Source: Ghiorsea sp. (lineage in GTDB: Bacteria > Pseudomonadota > Zetaproteobacteria > Mariprofundales > Mariprofundaceae). From it: a DNA stretch of 64,000 nucleotides. This document shows, one piece after another, positions 7,240 through 15,734 of this stretch; position 1 is the first letter of the stretch, and every line of letters begins with the position of its first letter. The notes beneath the pieces were generated by a model. That model was not told where the DNA came from. It searched no databases and saw nothing but the letters and a program-made list of their open reading frames with translations. Where the stretch lies: positions 56,001-120,000 of the forward strand of contig JAUZSH010000032.1 in the NCBI GenBank assembly GCA_030949605.1, given 5' to 3'. The position numbers were made by a program, and so were the translations under genes.

Positions 7240-8793
7240 GAATGGCACTAAGTTAAGCAATTTAATATGCTTTAGCTAGGTGTTAAGTAGCGTTTAAAAT
7301 GTTAGCTTTTAACATGTATTTTATACCTTTAACCCTACCAAACTTACGCCTTCCAAGACAAAGAAAAGCAGCGCGTTCAGTGCAGCAGAAGCTTGCTGGT
7401 GAACTGGCGAAGTTAAAGCAAAAATCATTCGTCCAGCTTGGTGAATGTTTCGGCAAGTTTATTCCTTCCCACCTTCTTACACCATCCAAATCAGGTCGGC
7501 ATAGCCGCAACCGTATTTTCAGCAAACAAAACACTTTTTGGGCATTTCTTTCTCAGGTGCTGGATGCAGAAGGAGGCTGTAAAGAGGTTACCTTGAAGTT
7601 TCAAGCTTTTATGACGAAGAGTTGTGGGAAAGTAGTTGCCTGCTCCACCTCTGCATATTGCCAAGCACGCAAGAACATAGATGAAAGCTGGCTTGAAAAC
7701 ATTTTCAAGCACCTGTCGCAACAGTTATCACATGCTAAGGGAAGAATAAGCCTTCAAGGTAGGCGAGTTATCGTTGCTGATGGAACAGGCTTGAGTATGC
7801 CAGATACTGTGGAGAACCAAGAGGAATGGCCTCAGCAAAAACATCAAAAAGTGGGGTGTGGCTTTCCTCAAGCTGCGCTATGTGCTTGCTTTAATTTGGA
7901 TAATGGCGCACTTCTTAGTTATGCGTTGGGTAATAAGAAGAGTCATGAGCTACCCATGTTGCGCCAGCAAAGTGACACGTTTAAAGCAGGTGATATTTTT
8001 CTCGGCGATAAAGGTTTTTGTAGCTACTACGATCAGTCTACATTTAAAGATAAAGGCGTGGATTCTGTGGTGACATTGGCACGCCGCAAACCTGTTTCAG
8101 TATCTCATGCGGTGAAGGTTATTGACCATAACGACTTGCTTATAACATGGCCTAAACCCAAGCATACTAAGGCTTCAAGTTACTCAAAAGATGACTGGGA
8201 ACAATTGCCTGAAAGCCTACCAATGCGACAAATAAAGGTCGCTGTAAGCCAAGCAGGGTTTCGTGTTCAAGCGTTTTATATTGTGACAACTTTACTTGAC
8301 CCAGTGTTGTATCCAGCCGATGAAATCGCAGACCTTTACTTTGAACGCTGGGATGTAGAGTTATTCTTTAGAGATATCAAAACAACCATGGATATGGATA
8401 TTCTACGCTGCAAATCACCAGCCATGGTTCGGAAAGAAATCACCATGCACCTGATTGCTTATAATTGCATACAAAGCCTTATTGTAGAAGCTGTTGCACA
8501 CACCAAACAGAAAGTTCGCCGCATAAGTTTTAAGGCAAGTTTGCAAACCATCAGGTCATGGAGCATACAACTTGCTCAAAAGATGCCAGATAAAGAGCGT
8601 CAACGTTTGCTTCGACTTTTATATCAAGCCATTGCTAAAAATGTTGTCATCGAAAGGGTGGGAAGAAGTGAGCCAAGAGCTGTCAAACGAAGGCCTAAAA
8701 ACCATCACCTATTAACAGCTCCAAGACACGAAATGAAAATAACCCAACACCGGAATACGCATAGAGCTGAAATTGCTTAACTTAGTGCCATTC
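7240..8793 (+). mobile_element. IS4-family element, copy 2
   Basis: A 1,554-bp copy identical in layout to copy 1, separated from it by exactly 11 bases, GAGTCTGACCC (7229-7239), and from copy 3 by the same 11 bases (8794-8804). The 11-bp spacer equals the target duplication length seen at the MITE. Confidence 0.95.
7299..8780 (+). CDS. IS4-family transposase, copy 2
   Basis: Intact 493-residue transposase with the same DDE and Y-R-E-K motifs as copy 1. The protein is identical to copy 3. It carries SVSHAV and KVAVSQ where copy 1 has SASHAV and KVVVSQ, so copies 2 and 3 are the closest relatives in the array. A promoter is not obvious. The short leader from the left terminal repeat (60 bases) is kept. 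Confidence 0.95.
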   Translation: MLAFNMYFIPLTLPNLRLPRQRKAARSVQQKLAGELAKLKQKSFVQLGECFGKFIPSHLLTPSKSGRHSRNRIFSKQNTFWAFLSQVLDAEGGCKEVTLKFQAFMTKSCGKVVACSTSAYCQARKNIDESWLENIFKHLSQQLSHAKGRISLQGRRVIVADGTGLSMPDTVENQEEWPQQKHQKVGCGFPQAALCACFNLDNGALLSYALGNKKSHELPMLRQQSDTFKAGDIFLGDKGFCSYYDQSTFKDKGVDSVVTLARRKPVSVSHAVKVIDHNDLLITWPKPKHTKASSYSKDDWEQLPESLPMRQIKVAVSQAGFRVQAFYIVTTLLDPVLYPADEIADLYFERWDVELFFRDIKTTMDMDILRCKSPAMVRKEITMHLIAYNCIQSLIVEAVAHTKQKVRRISFKASLQTIRSWSIQLAQKMPDKERQRLLRLLYQAIAKNVVIERVGRSEPRAVKRRPKNHHLLTAPRHEMKITQHRNTHRAEIA

Positions 8794-8804
8794 GAGTCTG
8801 ACCC

Positions 8805-10358
8805 GAATGGCACTAAGTTAAGCAATTTAATATGCTTTAGCTAGGTGTTAAGTAGCGTTTAAAATGTTAGCTTTTAACATGTATTTTATACCTTTAACCC
8901 TACCAAACTTACGCCTTCCAAGACAAAGAAAAGCAGCGCGTTCAGTGCAGCAGAAGCTTGCTGGTGAACTGGCGAAGTTAAAGCAAAAATCATTCGTCCA
9001 GCTTGGTGAATGTTTCGGCAAGTTTATTCCTTCCCACCTTCTTACACCATCCAAATCAGGTCGGCATAGCCGCAACCGTATTTTCAGCAAACAAAACACT
9101 TTTTGGGCATTTCTTTCTCAGGTGCTGGATGCAGAAGGAGGCTGTAAAGAGGTTACCTTGAAGTTTCAAGCTTTTATGACGAAGAGTTGTGGGAAAGTAG
9201 TTGCCTGCTCCACCTCTGCATATTGCCAAGCACGCAAGAACATAGATGAAAGCTGGCTTGAAAACATTTTCAAGCACCTGTCGCAACAGTTATCACATGC
9301 TAAGGGAAGAATAAGCCTTCAAGGTAGGCGAGTTATCGTTGCTGATGGAACAGGCTTGAGTATGCCAGATACTGTGGAGAACCAAGAGGAATGGCCTCAG
9401 CAAAAACATCAAAAAGTGGGGTGTGGCTTTCCTCAAGCTGCGCTATGTGCTTGCTTTAATTTGGATAATGGCGCACTTCTTAGTTATGCGTTGGGTAATA
9501 AGAAGAGTCATGAGCTACCCATGTTGCGCCAGCAAAGTGACACGTTTAAAGCAGGTGATATTTTTCTCGGCGATAAAGGTTTTTGTAGCTACTACGATCA
9601 GTCTACATTTAAAGATAAAGGCGTGGATTCTGTGGTGACATTGGCACGCCGCAAACCTGTTTCAGTATCTCATGCGGTGAAGGTTATTGACCATAACGAC
9701 TTGCTTATAACATGGCCTAAACCCAAGCATACTAAGGCTTCAAGTTACTCAAAAGATGACTGGGAACAATTGCCTGAAAGCCTACCAATGCGACAAATAA
9801 AGGTCGCTGTAAGCCAAGCAGGGTTTCGTGTTCAAGCGTTTTATATTGTGACAACTTTACTTGACCCAGTGTTGTATCCAGCCGATGAAATCGCAGACCT
9901 TTACTTTGAACGCTGGGATGTAGAGTTATTCTTTAGAGATATCAAAACAACCATGGATATGGATATTCTACGCTGCAAATCACCAGCCATGGTTCGGAAA
10001 GAAATCACCATGCACCTGATTGCTTATAATTGCATACAAAGCCTTATTGTAGAAGCTGTTGCACACACCAAACAGAAAGTTCGCCGCATAAGTTTTAAGG
10101 CAAGTTTGCAAACCATCAGGTCATGGAGCATACAACTTGCTCAAAAGATGCCAGATAAAGAGCGTCAACGTTTGCTTCGACTTTTATATCAAGCCATTGC
10201 TAAAAATGTTGTCATCGAAAGGGTGGGAAGAAGTGAGCCAAGAGCTGTCAAACGAAGGCCTAAAAACCATCACCTATTAACAGCTCCAAGACACGAAATG
10301 AAAATAACCCAACACCGGAATACGCATAGAGCTGAAATTGCTTAACTTAGTGCCATTC
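8805..10358 (+). mobile_element. IS4-family element, copy 3
   Basis: Third tandem 1,554-bp copy. Its right flank, GGGACGCTACC, does not match the left flank of copy 1 (GGGTCAGAGCC) at 5 of 11 positions, so the whole array is not framed by a clean target duplication. That suggests stepwise insertion plus rearrangement, or unequal recombination. Confidence 0.95.
8864..10345 (+). CDS. IS4-family transposase, copy 3
   Basis: Intact 493-residue DDE transposase, identical in protein sequence to copy 2. It ends 13 bases before the right end of the element. Three intact copies in direct repeat give extensive homology for recombination, so copy number here may vary between isolates. Confidence 0.95.
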   Translation: MLAFNMYFIPLTLPNLRLPRQRKAARSVQQKLAGELAKLKQKSFVQLGECFGKFIPSHLLTPSKSGRHSRNRIFSKQNTFWAFLSQVLDAEGGCKEVTLKFQAFMTKSCGKVVACSTSAYCQARKNIDESWLENIFKHLSQQLSHAKGRISLQGRRVIVADGTGLSMPDTVENQEEWPQQKHQKVGCGFPQAALCACFNLDNGALLSYALGNKKSHELPMLRQQSDTFKAGDIFLGDKGFCSYYDQSTFKDKGVDSVVTLARRKPVSVSHAVKVIDHNDLLITWPKPKHTKASSYSKDDWEQLPESLPMRQIKVAVSQAGFRVQAFYIVTTLLDPVLYPADEIADLYFERWDVELFFRDIKTTMDMDILRCKSPAMVRKEITMHLIAYNCIQSLIVEAVAHTKQKVRRISFKASLQTIRSWSIQLAQKMPDKERQRLLRLLYQAIAKNVVIERVGRSEPRAVKRRPKNHHLLTAPRHEMKITQHRNTHRAEIA

Positions 10359-10485
10359 GGGACGCTACCCTTTAAAGCAATTTAACTATTGCTAAAAAAT
10401 CGCACTATGGAGCGCGGAATTTCCGTTAGAAGAGACAGCCTTGCCCTTGGTATATTTACAAATTAGTGCACATTTTTTTATAATC

Positions 10486-10516
10486 TTGACAAACAGTGCT
10501 TAAAATAACACTGTTT
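10486..10516 (+). promoter_or_regulatory. Likely promoter/operator of the toxin-antitoxin pair
   Basis: TTGACA at 10486-10491 is a perfect -35 box. It overlaps an inverted repeat, AAACAGTG (10491-10498) and CACTGTTT (10509-10516), separated by an A/T-rich 10-base centre (CTTAAAATAA). No -10 box lies at ideal spacing. A palindrome overlapping the promoter is the usual binding site for antitoxin autoregulation. This is inference from position. Confidence 0.45.
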
Positions 10517-10540
10517 ACCATGCTGCTTAGGGGGGTGATT

Positions 10541-10792
10541 ATGAATGTGGTTAGAGCAAATGATTTGAAATTGCGTGGTGTTTCATCTTTGGAAGAAGGG
10601 TTAGAGAACGAGCGTGAAGTGATGATTACAGTGCGTGGAAAAGTGCAGTATGTGGTCATGAGGGTTGAGCAATATCACCACCTTCGTGAAACAGAGCTTG
10701 AAGCGGCGCTATTGGAAGCACGCAATGATTTAATGCTAGGAAACAGCACGACAGAGAGTGCAGAAGCTCATGTTGAGCGCGTGTTTCCCTAG
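10541..10792 (+). CDS. Type II antitoxin, Phd/YefM-RelB-like
   Basis: 83 residues starting MNVVRANDLKLRGVSSLEEG. The N-terminal half (REVMITVRGKVQYVVMRVEQY) has the strand-strand-helix pattern of Phd/YefM or RelB DNA-binding domains, and the C-terminal half is an acidic helix expected to wrap the toxin. A strong ribosome site, AGGGGGGTG, precedes the ATG at 10541; an in-frame upstream start at 10496 is less likely. Its stop overlaps the toxin GTG by one base. It should neutralise the toxin and repress its own operon through the palindrome just upstream. Confidence 0.85.
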   Translation: MNVVRANDLKLRGVSSLEEGLENEREVMITVRGKVQYVVMRVEQYHHLRETELEAALLEARNDLMLGNSTTESAEAHVERVFP

Positions 10793-11070
10793 TGGCCTTT
10801 AAGCTTACTTTCACCGAAAGTTACACCAAACGAGCAATAAAGTTTGCAAGAAAACACCCTGAATTAAAGCAGCAATACCTTAAAACATTACAACTTCTAG
10901 AGCTTAACCCCCATCACCCATCGCTTCGCTTACATAAGCTACAGGGTAAGTTAGATATGTTGCATGCCATATCCATTAACCTGAGTTACCGTATGACCAT
11001 TGAGATGTTGATTGAGGATGAAGAAGTGATACTGATTAATATTGGCACTCATGATGAAGTTTATCGTTAG
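10792..11070 (+). CDS. RelE/ParE-family toxin
   Basis: 92 residues with a GTG start (TAGTGG overlaps the antitoxin stop). The pattern YTKRAIKFARKHPELKQQY, then LRLHKLQGK, ISINLSYRMTIEM and the ending ILINIGTHDEVYR is characteristic of RelE/YafQ-like toxins of the plasmid-stabilisation type. These are usually ribosome-dependent mRNA interferases, although ParE relatives poison gyrase; the sequence does not decide. The gene lies directly beside the IS array, a common place for such modules. Confidence 0.88.
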   Translation: MAFKLTFTESYTKRAIKFARKHPELKQQYLKTLQLLELNPHHPSLRLHKLQGKLDMLHAISINLSYRMTIEMLIEDEEVILINIGTHDEVYR

Positions 11071-11188
11071 TTTGATGCTTATCGGTTCGAGGGATTCACA
11101 AAGACGACTGTATCATAAGTAATGACAAGATAGGAATTATGTGCCATGCGTTTTAGGGTTAGCACAATCTGAAACTGGAGACATAAAT

Positions 11189-11641
11189 ATGCAACACGCT
11201 ATCGTTGAAATTCAGCCCCTTCCTCATGGTGAAGGTTTGCAGCTTCCATTTTATGCCAGCGCACAAGCTGCAGGTGCAGACATTCGCGCCGCCATTGATG
11301 AAGATGTAGTGCTTGAGCCTGGTGAACATAAGCTGATTAAAACTGGCTTTGCCATGGCATTAGCCGATGGTTATGAGGCGCAAATTCGCCCACGCTCTGG
11401 ATTGGCGTATAAACATGGGATTACCGTGCTCAACTCACCCGGCACTATTGATGCAGATTATAGGGGCGAAGTGGGTGTGATTCTGATTAATCATGGTAAA
11501 GAACCTTTTACCATTACACGCGGTGAACGCATTGCCCAAATGGTGATTGCGCAATTTGTGCAGGCTGATTTCCAAGCTGTCACCGAGCTTTCAGATACCG
11601 AACGCGGAGAAGGCGGATTTGGTAGCTCTGGGCGCAAGTAA
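11189..11641 (+). CDS. dut: dUTP diphosphatase
   Basis: Hydrolyses dUTP to dUMP, keeping uracil out of DNA and feeding dTMP synthesis. All five trimeric dUTPase motifs are present: AGADIRA (residues 28-34), [40 protein letters not shown] and the C-terminal [10 protein letters not shown]. The length of 150 residues is standard. The start at 11189 has GGAG upstream (CTGGAGACATAAAT). It follows the toxin gene after an empty 118-base gap, so it probably has its own promoter. Confidence 0.97.
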   Translation: MQHAIVEIQPLPHGEGLQLPFYASAQAAGADIRAAIDEDVVLEPGEHKLIKTGFAMALADGYEAQIRPRSGLAYKHGITVLNSPGTIDADYRGEVGVILINHGKEPFTITRGERIAQMVIAQFVQADFQAVTELSDTERGEGGFGSSGRK

Positions 11642-11701
11642 TGTCTTATTGTTATGCTCCTTTAGATGGGTATTCAGCCTCACATTTAAGCTTTAAGATT
11701 G

Positions 11702-11735
11702 TATGGATTCCCGCCCCACGCCTTCGCGGGAGCAA
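11702..11735. repeat. REP-like palindrome (CCCGC...GCGGG)
   Basis: The sequence ATGGATTCCCGCC...CGCGGGAGC forms a short hairpin of a common dispersed repeat type. A second member is at 17,437-17,460, beyond the end of gpmI. It separates dut from nadD and may serve as a transcription boundary. Confidence 0.45.
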
Positions 11736-11767
11736 GCTCTGCGCGGAAATTATGGAACAAACGTTTA

Positions 11768-12409
11768 ATGTCTAAACGTATTGCTTTGTTCGGCGGCTCT
11801 TTTGACCCGCCACATTTGGGTCACAAGGCTTTGGTGGACACTGCCTTACAAACGCTCAAGATTGATGAAGTTTGGGTTATACCTGTGGGTTTACCTGTCC
11901 ATCGCCAGCTTTCAGGTAAGGCAAGCAACCAGGATAGATTATATTGGCTGACCGCCATGTTTGCCGACACATTGGATGTGCGTATTATGGATTGGGAAAT
12001 CAATCAAAACACACCCACCCCTGCGATTGCCACACTTCGCCGTTTTAAGGCAGAAAACCCAAGCATTACCCCGCTTTGGCTCATGGGTATGGATTCATTT
12101 TTGGGTATGCCCCACTGGGTCGAGTTCCCCCAACACCAAGATGTATGCAATGTTGCCGTGTTTACCCGAAAAGGGTCTCCAATACATGCTCAAACTTATG
12201 GTTGGCGGCTTGTCGAAGCGAATCAGCAACCCCAACAAGCAGGGCATATGTGTTGGCTTGATGTCGATTTGCCCCACATCTCTGCCAGCCAAATTCGAGA
12301 AAATCCACGCATACATAGCCAAGGTCTACACCAAGATACCTGCAATGCTATTGTATCATGTTATGCTTCGGACGACACAACACCAAATAAGAGAGAAAAA
12401 CATGAGTAA
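11768..12409 (+). CDS. nadD: Nicotinate-nucleotide adenylyltransferase
   Basis: Transfers AMP to nicotinate mononucleotide in NAD synthesis. The 213-residue protein begins MSKRIALFGGSFDPPHLGH, the nucleotidyltransferase GGSFDPxHxGH motif, and has LWLMGMDSFLGMPHW and the C-terminal ISASQIRENP (usual form ISST-x-IR). Start at 11768 is chosen because the family begins directly with this motif; a longer frame from 11,699 would read through a repeat. It heads a tightly packed operon, overlapping rsfS by 8 bases. Confidence 0.96.
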   Translation: MSKRIALFGGSFDPPHLGHKALVDTALQTLKIDEVWVIPVGLPVHRQLSGKASNQDRLYWLTAMFADTLDVRIMDWEINQNTPTPAIATLRRFKAENPSITPLWLMGMDSFLGMPHWVEFPQHQDVCNVAVFTRKGSPIHAQTYGWRLVEANQQPQQAGHMCWLDVDLPHISASQIRENPRIHSQGLHQDTCNAIVSCYASDDTTPNKREKHE

Positions 12410-12770
12410 ACGCATAACATTAGAACAATTAAACGCTGAAGTGATTGAAGCCATCGAAGATAAAAAAGGCTTGGATATTATCACCATCAACGTGCAAGGT
12501 CGTTGCAGCTTTGCCGACCAATTCATCTTGGCAACTGGGCGCACTGATCGCCAACTCAAAGCACTTGCCAATGGCGTGCGCCAAGTTGGACATCAGTATG
12601 AATTAACAGCTCGTATTGATGGTATGGAAGCATTGGAATGGTTGGTGGTGGATTTGGGTGATATTGTTGTACATCTATTTTTACCTGAAGTTCGTGAATC
12701 CTTCCAACTTGAACGCCTTTGGAGTGTACCTGAAGAGACCACCGATAAAGACAGCGCAAAAGACGCATGA
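12402..12770 (+). CDS. rsfS: Ribosome silencing factor
   Basis: RsfS binds ribosomal protein uL14 and blocks subunit joining when nutrients run low. The 122-residue protein has the hallmark run DIITINVQGRCSFADQFILA, then DGMEALEWLVVDLGDIVVHL and ESFQLERLW. The start at 12402 has GAGAG upstream and lies inside the end of nadD. The order nadD-rsfS-rlmH is conserved in many proteobacteria and supports the call. A longer reading frame that starts inside nadD is an artefact. Confidence 0.97.
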   Translation: MSKRITLEQLNAEVIEAIEDKKGLDIITINVQGRCSFADQFILATGRTDRQLKALANGVRQVGHQYELTARIDGMEALEWLVVDLGDIVVHLFLPEVRESFQLERLWSVPEETTDKDSAKDA

Positions 12771-13216
12771 AGCTAAGGCTTTTGGTGGTGGGCAAAGCGG
12801 GTAAAGACTTCCGCGATTACGAAGCATCGCTCAAAAAGCGACTGCAAGGCGCACACCAGTTTGATATTATTGAACTTCCCGAAAGCAAAGCCAAACACAT
12901 CAATCAAATCAAAGCCGATGAAGCCAAACATATCCTCAAAGCTGCCAAGTCAGGTTTTGTATTGTTTGATGAAAAAGGAAAACCACTGCGCAGCATGCAG
13001 TGGGCAGACTTTTTCAAAACACAAACAGGCAATGCCAGCATTGATTTTGTCATTGGTGGTGCAGCAGGAGTATCGGATGAAGTGCGTGAAAAATCTGGGC
13101 GAATTTGGAGTTTATCCAACCTCACCCTACCCCATCAGTTGGCACGGGTATTGGTCGTAGAGCAATTGTATCGCGCCTTTTCCATTATCCAAGGACACCC
13201 TTACCACAAGGTATGA
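12767..13216 (+). CDS. rlmH: 23S rRNA (pseudouridine-1915-N3)-methyltransferase
   Basis: SPOUT-class methyltransferase that modifies helix 69 of 23S rRNA on assembled ribosomes. The 149 residues contain the SAM-binding knot (FVIGGAAGVSDEV) and the ending LPHQLARVLVVEQLYRAFSI followed by GHPYHK, both diagnostic of RlmH. It overlaps rsfS and the next gene by 4 bases each (ATGA), so translation is coupled through this operon. Confidence 0.97.
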   Translation: MKLRLLVVGKAGKDFRDYEASLKKRLQGAHQFDIIELPESKAKHINQIKADEAKHILKAAKSGFVLFDEKGKPLRSMQWADFFKTQTGNASIDFVIGGAAGVSDEVREKSGRIWSLSNLTLPHQLARVLVVEQLYRAFSIIQGHPYHKV

Positions 13217-14373
13217 AGCTCCTCTCTGCACTATGTCTAGCTTTGCTACTCACTCCCGCTTATAGCGTGCAAGCTCGTGATATACAAGCAGAACTACAAA
13301 GCATCCAAAAGCAAAAACAACTGGTCAAACGTGCGCAACAAACATTAAACAAAAAGCTCGGCACTGTGGGTATCCGTTTAAAAAAATTGGATGTCCAACT
13401 GCTGGCTGCACGCCAAGCATACCGACAGGTTCGCCAAGACATGGTGGCAACAGACCAACGCCTACAAACACTTGCTCGCGAAAAAAAATCCATTCAACAA
13501 AGTATGCAAAGCTTATTTCAACAAATGCTTAAAGGTGCAAAAGCTGCATACCAACATGGGCAAAACCCATCACAAAACAAGTCGGTTTGGCTGGATATAT
13601 GGTCGGACACATCCATCACTGAGCTGCCACACCGTCAACATTTACTCAAGCTTGCGCTTTTATCTCAAGAGCAAGATCGCCTCGCTTGGCAAACCAAAGT
13701 AGATGCACTCACCGCCATTGAAAAGACGGAGCAAGCTACCAAAAATAAGCTGGTTGCACTGCGCCAGCAACGAAAAGATGCAGAGCAAATATTGGTCAGT
13801 CGCATTGCTGATAAAAAGAAGGCTGCAAAAGGATTGCGTTCCGACCTCAAGAAGAAAAAAGCTCATCAAAATCACTTAACCCAACAAGAAAAAGCACTGC
13901 AACATTTGCTTCAAGACCTCGGTGACACCCTGCTTGCCAGTGATAAACAAGGAAAAATAAAGTCCATTCGCAGGCAAAAAGGCAAGCTAGCTTGGCCTAT
14001 TCAGGGGCGTGTAGTGGTTGCCTTTGGACAAAAAACAAGCACAGGTGTTCAACTTGCAGGTGTACATATTGCGCCAGCCAAACGCAGCGAAAAAGGAAAA
14101 TTGGTACACGCTTTGGGGCAAGGGCAAGTCCGTTATGCCGATTGGTTTGGTGGTTATGGATTGATGATGATTGTGGATTACGGGCGTGGCATCATGGCAG
14201 TGTATGCCCATAATGATGCGCTGCATCGACAGGTTGGCGAATGGGTTGAAAAGAATGATATTTTAACCGAAGCAGGAAGCACTGGATGGGTAGATGATGT
14301 CCGTCTATACTTTGAAATTCGTGATCAAGGTAAGTCTGTTAACCCTGCGCGCTGGTGTAAGAAGTCACGATGA
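13213..14373 (+). CDS. envC: Murein hydrolase activator, EnvC-like
   Basis: A 386-residue periplasmic protein: signal peptide (LCLALLLTPAYSVQA), a long coiled coil from about residue 25 to 260 rich in Gln, Lys and Arg, then a C-terminal LytM/M23 domain. The zinc ligands of active M23 peptidases are not conserved: the first motif reads GVHIAPAK and the last LYFEIRD rather than H-x-H type. This is what EnvC shows, because it activates amidases at the septum instead of cutting murein itself. The start at 13213 follows from the ATGA overlap with rlmH. The order envC-ctpA-deacetylase is conserved in proteobacteria. Confidence 0.92.
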   Translation: MKLLSALCLALLLTPAYSVQARDIQAELQSIQKQKQLVKRAQQTLNKKLGTVGIRLKKLDVQLLAARQAYRQVRQDMVATDQRLQTLAREKKSIQQSMQSLFQQMLKGAKAAYQHGQNPSQNKSVWLDIWSDTSITELPHRQHLLKLALLSQEQDRLAWQTKVDALTAIEKTEQATKNKLVALRQQRKDAEQILVSRIADKKKAAKGLRSDLKKKKAHQNHLTQQEKALQHLLQDLGDTLLASDKQGKIKSIRRQKGKLAWPIQGRVVVAFGQKTSTGVQLAGVHIAPAKRSEKGKLVHALGQGQVRYADWFGGYGLMMIVDYGRGIMAVYAHNDALHRQVGEWVEKNDILTEAGSTGWVDDVRLYFEIRDQGKSVNPARWCKKSR

Positions 14374-14399
14374 GAAAAGCTGCAACAAAAGAGGAAAGT

Positions 14400-15731
14400 A
14401 TGAACATAAAAGCAAAACGTTGGATGATTTCACTCGGCACTTGTGCCGCTTTAACCTTGGCTTGGTTCTCATGGCAACCCCAAGCAAGCATTCAACAAGC
14501 TTATGCTGCAACCGACTACAACGAGATGAAAAAATTCTCTGATGTTATGAATGCTGTACGCCGCTACTACGTTGAAGAAAAAACAGACCAAGAACTTTTT
14601 GAAGGTGCACTCAAAGGTATGCTTGCTGATTTAGACCCGCATTCATCATACATGGACAAAGATATGTTTGGTAAAATGATGGAAGATACAAGTGGTGAAT
14701 TTGGTGGTCTTGGTATTGAAATATCCAAAGCAGATGGTGGCATTCTGGTGGTATCCCCAATTGAGGATACACCTGCTGAACAGGCTGGTATGCAAGCAGG
14801 TGATTTAATTATTAAGATTGGCAATGTGGTGGCACGCGATTTGAGCATCATGGAGTCTGTCAAACTGATGCGCGGAAAACCAGGCACAGACATTACCATC
14901 ACAGTCTTTCGGGAAACTGAAGCACGCACCTTTAATCTGGATATTACGCGAGCTATCATCCAAGTTGCATCCGTCAAAACAGATATTCTTGCACCAGGTT
15001 ACGCCTACTTACGCGTGACTCAATTTCAAGAGCATTCCGCAGAGCAGCTCGAAGAGAAGTTGGCTGCTATCCGCAAGCAATCGGGCGGAAAAATTTATGG
15101 TGCTGTGCTTGATTTACGCAACAATCCTGGCGGGTTGCTTGATCAGGCAATTGAAATTAGTGATTTATTCTTGAATGAAGGTGGCATTGTCAGCACCAAA
15201 TCTCGTGTCGGGAAAAACACACAGTCCAATGCCAGTCAAGGCGATAAGCTACAAGGCGCACCACTTATTGTACTCATCAATGGTGGCTCTGCTTCTGCAT
15301 CTGAAATTGTGGCTGGGGCATTGCAAGATAACAAACGCGCCATACTCATGGGTACACGCAGCTTTGGCAAAGGCTCCGTTCAGCGCATCATTCCATTATC
15401 CGATGGTTCTGCTTTTAAACTGACCACAGCACTATATTACACACCAAGCGGGCGCTCGATTCAGGCCACAGGTATTGATCCTGATGTTGAAGTGAAAGCT
15501 GTGCGTTTAAAAGTCGAAGAAAATAAAGACAGCCCTCGCATCAACGTGACGGAGGCCAACATGAAAGGGCATCTCGCCAACGGTAATGGTAAAAGTAAAA
15601 CCAAAAAAGAAGAGGAAACATTACCTGGTCAACCCAGCGACAAAATGGTGGAACGCTTAACCAAAGATGTACAATTACAACGTGCTTTGGACTTGTTACA
15701 AGGTCTACACGTCTTACAAAAGATTTCATAA
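14400..15731 (+). CDS. ctpA: S41 carboxyl-terminal processing peptidase
   Basis: Periplasmic serine protease of the CtpA/Prc family. It has a signal-anchor-like leader (SLGTCAALTLAWFSW), a PDZ domain (FGGLGIEISKADGGILVVSP to MRGKPGTDITITV), and the S41 core with catalytic Ser in INGGSASASEIVAGAL and Lys in GTRSFGKGSVQ. Two starts are possible: ATG at 14370 overlaps the envC stop as ATGA, and ATG at 14400 has the better ribosome site GAGGAAAG and begins directly at the signal peptide. I use the latter. Its substrates may include murein hydrolases controlled by the upstream EnvC-like protein. Confidence 0.93.
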   Translation: MNIKAKRWMISLGTCAALTLAWFSWQPQASIQQAYAATDYNEMKKFSDVMNAVRRYYVEEKTDQELFEGALKGMLADLDPHSSYMDKDMFGKMMEDTSGEFGGLGIEISKADGGILVVSPIEDTPAEQAGMQAGDLIIKIGNVVARDLSIMESVKLMRGKPGTDITITVFRETEARTFNLDITRAIIQVASVKTDILAPGYAYLRVTQFQEHSAEQLEEKLAAIRKQSGGKIYGAVLDLRNNPGGLLDQAIEISDLFLNEGGIVSTKSRVGKNTQSNASQGDKLQGAPLIVLINGGSASASEIVAGALQDNKRAILMGTRSFGKGSVQRIIPLSDGSAFKLTTALYYTPSGRSIQATGIDPDVEVKAVRLKVEENKDSPRINVTEANMKGHLANGNGKSKTKKEEETLPGQPSDKMVERLTKDVQLQRALDLLQGLHVLQKIS

Positions 15732-15734
15732 ACC

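Noticed and set aside
11961-12401. Long 5' extension of the rsfS frame through nadD
   Set aside because: The extension overlaps nadD out of frame; the conserved RsfS sequence begins at 12,402.
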